Program-made: the position numbers and the translations under genes
The notes under the pieces: model-generated
What the model saw: the letters and a program-made list of their open reading frames with translations, nothing else
What the model was told of the DNA's origin: nothing
Database searches by the model: none
Assembly: GCA_003151825.1 (NCBI GenBank)
Contig: PLYO01000032.1
Span: 23,555-87,554, forward strand
Direction: 5' to 3'
DNA from: Ignavibacteriota bacterium
Lineage (GTDB): Bacteria > Bacteroidota > Ignavibacteria > Palsa-1295
Length of the DNA stretch: 64,000 nt
In this document: one piece after another, positions 56,629-64,000 of the stretch
Numbering within the stretch: the stretch's first letter is position 1
Layout: each line of letters begins with the position of its first letter

Positions 56629-58338
56629 ATGTTCTCCGCAGGTCTTCGAAATCGTTGTTCGGCTGGTGTGCTGGCTGGCGTGATGGCGCTGGGTTTTACC
56701 GTCGTTTCCCGAGCTCAGGACAAGGACGCGAAGGGCTCCGAAAGCCAGATCGATCCTTTGAAGCGTCAAATCCCGGAAAAACAGAGGAAGGCTAACGCCA
56801 AGGCGCTCAAAATTGAGTTGAGCAAGACGTATAAGAAGTGGCTGGACGAGGACGTGCGCTGGATCATCACCGACGAAGAAAAATCCGCCTTCATGCAGCT
56901 CTCCAACGACGAAGAGCGCGACCAGTTCATTGAAGCCTTCTGGCAGCGCCGCGATCCCACACCGGACACCGAAGAGAACGAGTTTAAAGAAGAGCACTAC
57001 CGGCGTATCGCGTATGCCAACGAGCACTTCGCCGCCGGTATCCCGGGATGGAAGAGCGACCGCGGCCGGACCTACATCGTGTTTGGGCCAGCGGATGAGA
57101 TCGAGTCCCATCCCTCCGGCGGCAGCTACGAGCGTCCCATGGAAGAAGGCGGCGGCGAGACCTCCACCTTCCCGTTTGAAACCTGGCGTTATCGCTACCT
57201 GGAAGGGATTGGGCAGGAAGTGATGATCGAATTCGTCGATACCTGCATGTGCGGCGACTATCACATGACCATGGACCGCTCGGAAAAGGACGCCTTGAAG
57301 TACACCCCAAATGCCGGCCTGACGCTGTACGAGCAAATGGGCATGTCGAGCAAGGCGAGCCGTTTCACCAACGGCGGCATCGAGCAACTGGGTAGCTCGC
57401 CGTTCAATAAGGATCTGCAGTCCAAGGAATTCGACCGCCTGGAACAGTTCGCCAAACTGCAGGCGGCGCCGGCGGTGAAGTTCAAGGATCTGGAAGAAGT
57501 CGTCAGCCACAAAATCAGCGTCAACCTAATGCCCTTCGATGTGCGAGCCGACTTCGTGAAGGTGACCAGCGACACGGTGCTGGTTCCGGTCACGATTCAG
57601 ATCAAGAACCGCGACGTCACCTTCCAGAACAAGGACGGCGTGGAGCGTGGCACCGTCAACATTTTCGGACGCGTCACCACGCTCACCGGCAAGATCGTGC
57701 AGACCTTTGAAGACACGGTGCAGGTCGATGTGCCCGTGGAATTGCTGCCCAAGACCGCCGAAAATTCTTCGGTGTACTGGAAGGCCCTGCCGTTGCGCAT
57801 CAGCCAGAATCGCTACCGCTTGGACGTCGTCGTCAAGGACGTGAACGGCGACCGCACCGGCAGTTGGAGCCATGCCATCCAGATCCCCGACTTCAGCGAA
57901 GACAAGCTGAGCAGCTCAACCCTCATCATCGCCGACCAGATGGAACCGGTGGCAACCAAGAACGTGGGCACCGGCAATTTCGTGATCGGGACCACCAAAG
58001 TGCGACCGCGCGTGGCCCCTTCCGACGGCAAGCCCATCTCGTTCAAGCGCGACCAAAAGCTGAATTTCTGGATGCAGGTTTACAACCTCAGCGTGGACGA
58101 AAAAACCCACAAACCTTCGGCCACGATCGAATACAATGTGACCGACGCGAACAATAAGGCCTTCATCCATACCGTCGAGTCGACCGACACCATGGGCAAT
58201 GTGGGCGACCAGGTGACGCTGCAGAAGACGCTTTCCGCCGCCAACCTGCCGCCGGGTTTGTACAAGATCGAGATCAAAGTGAACGACAACCTTTCCAAGC
58301 AGACCGTGGATCCAACGGCGACCTTCGCCGTGGAGTAA
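56629..58338 (+). CDS. GWxTD-domain protein
   Basis: 569 residues with signal-like start (AGVMALGFTVVSRAQ). The GWxTD domain begins around residue 70: YKKWLDEDVRWIITDEEKSA (the family motif variant here is RWIITD), then DQFIEAFWQRRDPTPDTEEN, FKEEHYRRIAYANEHFAAGI, GWKSDRGRTYIVFGPADEIE and YERPMEEGGGET. The second half has beta-sandwich repeats with KFKDLEEVVSHKISVNLMPF. GWxTD proteins are abundant in Acidobacteriota. Their function is not known. It heads a rightward set with the two genes after it. Confidence 0.88.
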   Translation: MFSAGLRNRCSAGVLAGVMALGFTVVSRAQDKDAKGSESQIDPLKRQIPEKQRKANAKALKIELSKTYKKWLDEDVRWIITDEEKSAFMQLSNDEERDQFIEAFWQRRDPTPDTEENEFKEEHYRRIAYANEHFAAGIPGWKSDRGRTYIVFGPADEIESHPSGGSYERPMEEGGGETSTFPFETWRYRYLEGIGQEVMIEFVDTCMCGDYHMTMDRSEKDALKYTPNAGLTLYEQMGMSSKASRFTNGGIEQLGSSPFNKDLQSKEFDRLEQFAKLQAAPAVKFKDLEEVVSHKISVNLMPFDVRADFVKVTSDTVLVPVTIQIKNRDVTFQNKDGVERGTVNIFGRVTTLTGKIVQTFEDTVQVDVPVELLPKTAENSSVYWKALPLRISQNRYRLDVVVKDVNGDRTGSWSHAIQIPDFSEDKLSSSTLIIADQMEPVATKNVGTGNFVIGTTKVRPRVAPSDGKPISFKRDQKLNFWMQVYNLSVDEKTHKPSATIEYNVTDANNKAFIHTVESTDTMGNVGDQVTLQKTLSAANLPPGLYKIEIKVNDNLSKQTVDPTATFAVE

Positions 58339-58372
58339 ACTGCTGCCTGGGTTCCCAGAGGTGGTGAACGCG

Positions 58373-60163
58373 ATGTTCCGAAAGTTCGGGTTCCTCGCAG
58401 TCGTCGCCATAATGGTCGCGACCGTGCCTCTTCCGGCGTGGTCGGGAACTGCCTCCGCCCCGATCCCCGGCGCGATCTCCGGATACGTCCGCGATGCCAG
58501 CGGCGCGCCCCAAATGGGCGCGGTGGTGGAAGTCCTCGGCTCCGCGGCCCAGGCGCTGAAGGCCTTCACCTTGAAGGCTTTTACCGATGACCGTGGTTTC
58601 TACTCCGTCCCGGGTCTGCTGCCAGGAACCTACAGCGTCAAGGTAAGCGCGCCTTCGTTTCTCCCTTCGCTGCGCGAGAAAATCGGCGTGCGCGCCGGCG
58701 CCAAGTTGATGGTGAATGTCACGCTGACCACCCTCTACGAAGCCATCCAGCTTGTTCCCCTGCGCACTCCGGTGGACGATGACGACTGGAAGTGGACGCT
58801 GCGTTCGGTCGCCAATCGCCCCATCCTGCGCGTGCTCGAAGACGGCACAACCGTGGTCGCGCAGAGTGGCGAGTCAACCGCCGGCCACGACTTGAAGGGC
58901 GCTTTGTCTTTCATGGCCGGATCGCCCGGACAGGGTTTCGGCAGCCCCGCGGATATGAATGCCGGTTTTGCGGTGGAGCGTTCGCTGCTCTCGAGCGGCA
59001 CCGTGCGCCTCAACGGCAGCGTCGGTTATGGAACCGATGGCCAGAGCATCCCCGCCGCTGTGCTCCGAACCACCTACACGAACCGCTTCAACGGTATGTT
59101 CGAACCGTCCATGTCGATCACGGCCCTCCGGCTGAATTCGCCGGACCAGTACGCCATGCCTGGCGCCGCGCTCGAAGCCCTTTCGGTGACCAGCTCCGAT
59201 CGGATCGTCCTGGGCAGCAAATTGGAGATGAAGCTCGGCAGCGAATTGCAAGCCATCCAGTTTATGGGGCGGGTGCATGCCTTCAAGCCCTTCGGGTCGG
59301 CCGATCTGCACATCACTCCCAACACGCTGCTGGAATATCAATACACCAGTTCCGTCCCGAACCTGGGATTGGAAGATCGTTTGGGCAGGAATAACGATCG
59401 CGCAGGAGACGATCCCCTGGATTCGACTTCCGCCGACCTCAGCGAAACCGCGCCGCGCATGAGCATGACCGGCTTCCTGCCGGCGGTCGAGCGGGCCCGT
59501 CACCAGGAAGTATCGCTCTCCCAGCGCGTCGGCAAGAACAGCATGCAGGTCGCCTTCTACTCCGACAGCATCGTCGATCCGGCGCTGATCGGCATCGGCG
59601 AAATGACGCCGGGCGCAGAATCAGCCGTGTCGGGCGACGTGCTGCCCGATGTGTACTCGGGTACGTTCAGCTATCAGGGGAACGATTTCGCGACGCGCGG
59701 GATGCGCGTGGTCGTGCAGCGCAAGCTGCTATCCGATCTGACCGCTACCCTCGATTATGCCTACGGAGGCGTGCTCGACCTCTCGCGCCCCGACGTCCAA
59801 CTCCAGGACGCACGCCAGTGGATTCGCGCCCAGCAACGCCATGCCGTCGCCGCCAAGTTCAGCGGCGCCGTGCCCAAGGCGAAGACGCGCTGGATCGCCT
59901 CCTACCGTTACACCGGAGGCCACCGCGCGTTAACTCCTGTCGACCTGTTCGATAGTTCGCCCGGCCAAGCCGGTCCTTATTTAAATCTCTTCATCCGCCA
60001 ACCGATACCCGCCAGTTTCCTCGCGGGACACCTGGAAATTCTCATGGACCTGCGCAATCTTCTCGCCCAGGGCTACGTGCCCGTGATGGGACCGGACGGA
60101 CGCACTCTTTATCTGGTGCAATCGGCGCGCTCGGTGCGCGGCGGCGTGGCCTTCAGCTTCTAG
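58373..60163 (+). CDS. Outer-membrane-type protein with N-terminal carboxypeptidase-regulatory domain
   Basis: 596 residues from ATG 58373 (a GTG at 58361 is possible). Signal peptide FLAVVAIMVATVPLPAWSG. The CarboxypepD_reg domain spans about residues 30-120: ISGYVRDASGAPQMGAVVEV, then DRGFYSVPGLLPGTYSVKVS. The remainder is a large beta-rich region with SMSITALRLNSPDQYAMPGA and ALSVTSSDRIVLGSKLEMKL; it may form a barrel. It lacks a plug domain and is much shorter than the Oar-like receptor downstream. Found in Acidobacteriota as part of surface-exposed transport systems; the ligand is unknown. It follows the GWxTD gene by 34 bases. Confidence 0.75.
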   Translation: MFRKFGFLAVVAIMVATVPLPAWSGTASAPIPGAISGYVRDASGAPQMGAVVEVLGSAAQALKAFTLKAFTDDRGFYSVPGLLPGTYSVKVSAPSFLPSLREKIGVRAGAKLMVNVTLTTLYEAIQLVPLRTPVDDDDWKWTLRSVANRPILRVLEDGTTVVAQSGESTAGHDLKGALSFMAGSPGQGFGSPADMNAGFAVERSLLSSGTVRLNGSVGYGTDGQSIPAAVLRTTYTNRFNGMFEPSMSITALRLNSPDQYAMPGAALEALSVTSSDRIVLGSKLEMKLGSELQAIQFMGRVHAFKPFGSADLHITPNTLLEYQYTSSVPNLGLEDRLGRNNDRAGDDPLDSTSADLSETAPRMSMTGFLPAVERARHQEVSLSQRVGKNSMQVAFYSDSIVDPALIGIGEMTPGAESAVSGDVLPDVYSGTFSYQGNDFATRGMRVVVQRKLLSDLTATLDYAYGGVLDLSRPDVQLQDARQWIRAQQRHAVAAKFSGAVPKAKTRWIASYRYTGGHRALTPVDLFDSSPGQAGPYLNLFIRQPIPASFLAGHLEILMDLRNLLAQGYVPVMGPDGRTLYLVQSARSVRGGVAFSF

Positions 60164-60769
60164 CAGCCTGCGGAGAAATCAGGTTTCGCATCCCAAGCGC
60201 TAAGGATCGCAGGTTTCGTATCCGACGCTAAGGATCGCAAGTTTCGTATCAGGGCATCGCTTTAGCGATGCCGCAAGTTTCTCGAATCCCGATTCCCCTT
60301 TAGGGGCTTGCGGAAGAAAGTCGCCGTTGCGCTTCGATTTTGGGTGGAGCAGCGCTTCAGCGCTGCATTAACCGCGTTGTTTAGAATGCGGCTTTAGCCA
60401 CCGAGGGCAGCCGCAGCCCGGAACGCGAGCCGCCGCGGTTCGCGCCTCCTGCTCCCCAACCATGCCCCAACCTTCTAGATTCCGTAGATTCACAATCTGT
60501 TATTCCGTATTTCGAAGCCGACTTCCACCGCTTCCGAGCGCCAACCTCTGCGCCCGATCTGACCTCTGGTCGCTTCCGCGCTTCCAGTCGATCAAACTTC
60601 CCGCCCCAATCCCCTTCCTCACACTACTCTGTGAAATTGAGCACTGTTTTTTCGCAAACGCTCGTATATAATGCGGCGTCTTTCCAAATTGGCACCGCGT
60701 TTGCTGCATTGCGCTGCTCGCGAAGCGTAGGCCCGTTCAACGCCCGCGAATACTTAAGGAGACCCCGTA
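60164..60769. other. Intergenic region with short repeats upstream of a TonB receptor gene
   Basis: About 600 bases. The start has three GCTAAGGATCGCAGGTTTCG-type units at about 60198-60247. Two perfect palindromes follow, GGCATCGCTTTAGCGATGCC (60253-60272) and GCAGCGCTTCAGCGCTGC (60349-60366). The rest is GC-rich with no clear gene. The TonB gene has the ribosome binding site AAGGAG at 60756. Confidence 0.5.
60198..60366. repeat. Short tandem units and two perfect palindromes
   Basis: Tandem GCTAAGGATCGC(A)AGTTTCGTA units and the two palindromes named in the intergenic entry. These repeat types do not occur in the left part of the window, and the families found there do not occur here. Confidence 0.75.
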
Positions 60770-63700
60770 ATGAAACTGCGCCTATTGGTAGTCTTTATTC
60801 TGCTTTCGGCAACTCTGCTCGTGGGCCAAACGTTTCGTGGGACCGTTCTCGGCTCCGTAACCGATCCTTCCGGAGCCTATGTAGCCGGAGCGACGGTCAA
60901 AGTGCGCAACGCGGCCACTGGCATCGAGCGCACAACGGTGACCAGCGCCGACGGCAGCTACCGCGTGCCGGAGTTGCCCATCGGCACCTATGCCGTAACC
61001 GTTTCGCAGTCTGGCTTCCAAACCGCAGTCACCAACGACGTCGAAGTGAACGTGGCCACCGAGCGGCGCGTGGATGCCCAGTTGAAAACCGGCCAGGTCA
61101 CGCAGACGGTCGAAGTTTCCGGGGGAGATCTTGCCCAGATCGAAACCACGTCGAACGACCTGGGCGGCGTGCTGACCAGCAAGGGAGTTGCAGATCTGCC
61201 CATCAACGGCCGCGACTACACCAAGTTGATTTTCTTGAATCCCGGCGTCGCCGGGTCGCCCGATCAGATCACCGATTCTCCGGGATCGTTCGGCGAGTTC
61301 TCCATGAACGGCGCGCGCGGACGCTCCAATAATTACATGCTTGATGGCACCGACATGAACGACGGATACCGCAACGATCCCGCCATCAACCAGGGTGGCG
61401 TGTTCGCCGTTCCGTCGGCGATTCTTCCCATCGGCGCCGTCGCCGAGATGAAAGTGCTCTCCAATTTCCAGCCCGAGTACGGACGCAACGCCGGTGCCGT
61501 GGTCAACATCGTGACCAAGAGCGGTACGAATGCTCTGCACGGAGAACTGTTCGAGTATTTCCGCAACAACGCGCTCGATGCGCGCAACTGGTTCAATACG
61601 ACAGATCAGAAGCGGGCGCCCTTCCACAATAATCAGTTCGGCGGCGCTCTCGGCGGCCCCATCGTTAAGGACAAAACCTTCTTCTTCATGGATTACGAAG
61701 GCCAACGCGAGACAGTGGGGACGGTGACCCTCGCCTGTGTGCCGACGGGTACCGGGCCCGGCGGCTCTCTAAGTCCAAATGACGCGAGCAATCAGGTCAT
61801 CAAGAATCTGCTTACCAATGACAACCCTTGGCCCGCTCCGAATATTGCCGGAAGAACCTCGACCGATACCGGTTGCCCACTCGGGCCCAACGCGGCTCTG
61901 ATTACTCCGTCGTACAACAACCTCAGCAGCGTGATCGGAAAGATCGACCACAATTTCAACCAGAACAACATTTTGACCGGCCGCTATTTCTTCGGCGACA
62001 GCACCCAGTCTTTCCCGCTGGCCTTGACCGCATCCGGCGGCCAGCTCCCAGGCTTCAACACCATTACGCCGACCCGCGTTCAGTTGGTCTCTCTTTCTTA
62101 TGTGCACACCATTGGCACCAATAAAGTGAATGAACTGCGCTACGGCTGGAACCGGTTTGCGGAGGGCTTCTTTCCCCAGGATCTGAGCTTCCACCCCACG
62201 TCGATTGGACTCTGCGCTCAAAGCCCAGCGCCCGACGGGAGTTGCCCGGCCGTCGGCGGGCCGCACGATTCTGGCCTGCCCATCCTTCTGGTTTCGACGA
62301 CGCCGACTGGAGCCAGTTTCTTTGCGCAGCCCGGGGCAACCTCTGGTGACTCACGGGCCCGTGTGGATAGCAACAACCAGTTCATCGAGAATTTTTCCTG
62401 GAAGGCCGGCAAACACGACGTGAAGGCGGGGTTTGAATTCCGCCGCACCAGCGTTGAACAGACCTTCGACAAATATTTTCGCGGGAGGCTGAAGTTTAAG
62501 ACCTTGTCGGACTTCCTCGCCGGCAATCCGACTGCCGGGGGTCTACAGTACTCTGGAAATTCCAGACGCCACACCTTCGAAAATGGCTACGGGCTCTATC
62601 TGCAGGATAGCTTCCGTGTAACCCCGCGGGTCACGCTCAACTACGGCCTGCGCTGGGACTACTACGGTGTAATCGCGGAGAAGAACAACTTGCTCTCCAA
62701 CTTCCTGGTGACCAATTTCGATCCCGCAAGCGACACCGGGACGGGCAATTATCTGCAGGTGGGCCAGCCCGGACTGAGCCAATTGTACCAACCGGACAAA
62801 AAGAACTTTTCACCCCGAGCCAGTATCCTTTGGGACCTGACCGGAAAAGGCAAGACCGTGATTCGGGTCGGAGGCGGTATCTTCTACGACGCTTTCTCCC
62901 AAGACATGTTCCTCGGCCACCTGCCCTATCCGGCCTATTATGCCCCCGGTCCCGCCTACGGCAACTTCGGAGGAGCAGCCGCGATTACCGGGGCTGCCTT
63001 GGACCCCAACACCGCCGCTAACGGAATCACCGCCGGCGTACCAGTCTATGGCCCGTCCGACTGCATTAAACAGGAGTGCGACATCTTCGCGGTCGATCCG
63101 AAATTGAAGACTCCTTACATGGAGAACTACAACATCAACATCCAGCAGCAGCTCACCAATAAGACCACGCTCCAAGTGGGCTATGTGGGATCGCAGGGAC
63201 ACAGGTTATTCCGCTTCTACGACATCAGTCAGCCGACTCAGGCTGCGATTACTGCAGCAGATTGCCCGAATGGCATTGCGACATGTGCCACGACGGGAGC
63301 GATCCAAGACTTCGGTGTGCCGCGCGTTTTCGGATACCCCGCTGGTTCGTATTATTTGTTCCAGGAAAAATCCTCTGGGAAGTCGAACTACAATTCACTG
63401 CAAGTCAGCTTCAAGGTCAACGGCTGGCACGGGATCACTTCGGCGCTCAACTACGTGTATTCGAAGTCGCTGGACAACTCGAGCGACCTGGAAGACTTCG
63501 TTGTGAACGCGGCCCAGCCTCAGGACAGCAACCGTCCCAATCTGGAGAAAGGGCCTTCGAACTTCAACATTCCTCAGCGTCTTACCTGGATATTCAGCTA
63601 CGAATTGCCGCAGATGGGCGGTTCCATGCGGGGGTTGAAGAACGGCTGGGGCTTCGATAGTACTGTGTCGCTACAGAGTGGCCAGCCCTTTACCCTCAAC

Positions 63701-64000
63701 TACAATTGCGAAGACGATTACAGCGGCGGAGGTGACTGCTTTGACCGGCCGGACGTTGTCGGTCCCATCGTCTACCATCAGCATAATCCGTACAACTACC
63801 TCGACCTGACGGCCTTTGCTATGCCCTGCACCAACAACGGGACGATCTCAGGCTATGCGTCCGACTGCGTACCCGGTACGCGGCACTATGGCAATCTGGG
63901 CCGCAACTCGTTGGTGGGCCCAACCTACAAACAGTGGGACTTCGCCCTTTACAAGAACACCGCGATCGGCGAGCACGTGAAAGTGCAAATGCGTGCGGAG
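60770..64000 (+). CDS. Oar-like TonB-dependent receptor, 3' end outside window
   Basis: Start ATG 60770 after AAGGAGACCCCGTA. The frame is open to the right edge (1077 codons). Signal peptide LRLLVVFILLSATLLVGQ. N-terminal CarboxypepD_reg domain (GTVLGSVTDPSGAYVAGATV and GSYRVPELPIGTYAVTVSQS), then the plug with INGRDYTKLIFLNPG and NGARGRSNNYMLDGTDMNDG, then the barrel start YGRNAGAVVNIVTKSGTNAL followed by FEYFRNNALDARNWFN. This composition is that of the large Oar family of Acidobacteriota. Such receptors import large substrates or act in surface adhesion; the substrate is not known. Confidence 0.93.
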   Translation, partial: MKLRLLVVFILLSATLLVGQTFRGTVLGSVTDPSGAYVAGATVKVRNAATGIERTTVTSADGSYRVPELPIGTYAVTVSQSGFQTAVTNDVEVNVATERRVDAQLKTGQVTQTVEVSGGDLAQIETTSNDLGGVLTSKGVADLPINGRDYTKLIFLNPGVAGSPDQITDSPGSFGEFSMNGARGRSNNYMLDGTDMNDGYRNDPAINQGGVFAVPSAILPIGAVAEMKVLSNFQPEYGRNAGAVVNIVTKSGTNALHGELFEYFRNNALDARNWFNTTDQKRAPFHNNQFGGALGGPIVKDKTFFFMDYEGQRETVGTVTLACVPTGTGPGGSLSPNDASNQVIKNLLTNDNPWPAPNIAGRTSTDTGCPLGPNAALITPSYNNLSSVIGKIDHNFNQNNILTGRYFFGDSTQSFPLALTASGGQLPGFNTITPTRVQLVSLSYVHTIGTNKVNELRYGWNRFAEGFFPQDLSFHPTSIGLCAQSPAPDGSCPAVGGPHDSGLPILLVSTTPTGASFFAQPGATSGDSRARVDSNNQFIENFSWKAGKHDVKAGFEFRRTSVEQTFDKYFRGRLKFKTLSDFLAGNPTAGGLQYSGNSRRHTFENGYGLYLQDSFRVTPRVTLNYGLRWDYYGVIAEKNNLLSNFLVTNFDPASDTGTGNYLQVGQPGLSQLYQPDKKNFSPRASILWDLTGKGKTVIRVGGGIFYDAFSQDMFLGHLPYPAYYAPGPAYGNFGGAAAITGAALDPNTAANGITAGVPVYGPSDCIKQECDIFAVDPKLKTPYMENYNINIQQQLTNKTTLQVGYVGSQGHRLFRFYDISQPTQAAITAADCPNGIATCATTGAIQDFGVPRVFGYPAGSYYLFQEKSSGKSNYNSLQVSFKVNGWHGITSALNYVYSKSLDNSSDLEDFVVNAAQPQDSNRPNLEKGPSNFNIPQRLTWIFSYELPQMGGSMRGLKNGWGFDSTVSLQSGQPFTLNYNCEDDYSGGGDCFDRPDVVGPIVYHQHNPYNYLDLTAFAMPCTNNGTISGYASDCVPGTRHYGNLGRNSLVGPTYKQWDFALYKNTAIGEHVKVQMRAE

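Noticed and set aside
60782-61705. 307-codon frame opposite the TonB receptor
   Set aside because: It lies inside the receptor gene, which has unmistakable Oar-type motifs.
1-64000. tRNA and rRNA genes
   Set aside because: I looked in the larger gaps for cloverleaf arms and for rRNA-like conserved sequence and found nothing convincing.

Overview
The first ~54 kb comes from a bacterium of the Bacteroidota / Kapabacteria / Ignavibacteria side of the FCB group. It carries porU and porV of the type IX secretion system (T9SS), at least three secreted proteins with the C-terminal T9SS sorting domain, and promoters of the Bacteroidota form TTG-N20-TAnnTTTG. It also has many short palindromic intergenic repeats. 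The last ~9 kb looks different: it is more GC-rich, lacks those repeat families, and encodes protein types typical of Acidobacteriota (an RND-type adaptor, a GWxTD-domain protein, a carboxypeptidase-regulatory-domain protein and an Oar-like TonB-dependent receptor). The change falls at about 54.2-54.7 kb, around one ABC-transporter ATPase gene, so either a horizontal transfer or a chimeric assembly join must be considered.

Layout. 0-5 kb: porV (partial) and porU, transcribed leftward. 5.7-7 kb: two small exported proteins. 7-11 kb: a tightly overlapping operon of an ECF-like sigma factor, a membrane protein with a barrel-like C-terminus, and a T9SS-exported beta-propeller. 11.5-17.2 kb: housekeeping genes rplU, rpmA, yqeY-like, cvpA-like, mutS2 and accC, closed by a terminator. 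17.3-20.2 kb: a T9SS cargo gene, a toxin-antitoxin pair and the tail of a lost second cargo gene. 20.2-21.6 kb: murA with Asp in place of the usual active-site Cys. 21.6-26.6 kb: a five-gene unit with a methyltransferase, two lipoproteins, a heparinase-like protein and a flippase. 26.7-30.2 kb: recR, a GNAT, ybaB, a CPXCG protein, a TPR protein and HU. 30.5-34.8 kb: three fibronectin-III-like lipoproteins, two of them clear tandem paralogues. 34.9-37.9 kb: gatB translationally coupled to a toxin-antitoxin pair, with a divergent T9SS cargo gene. 38-51 kb: an ABC exporter, DUF4386 protein, hydrolase, winged-helix-like protein, TauD-like dioxygenase, Fic protein, sugar nucleotidyltransferase/phosphomutase fusion and VIT transporter. 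51-56 kb: a MacB-like efflux operon. 56.6-64 kb: the acidobacterial-type block, ending inside a TonB receptor.

The most unusual point is a palindromic repeat family (consensus core CTCCTTTCCAAGGAG) that lies between genes but also sits in frame inside two conserved genes, accC and recR. In both it is read in the same orientation and frame and gives the same peptide pattern, TPxPFQGxGRG. This resembles, in behaviour, the protein-coding palindromic elements known from Rickettsia. Other points are the gatB/toxin-antitoxin coupling, apparently leaderless divergent promoters, and the sigma factor/barrel/propeller operon.

All calls come from reading the sequence and from general knowledge of the families; no database search or alignment program was run.
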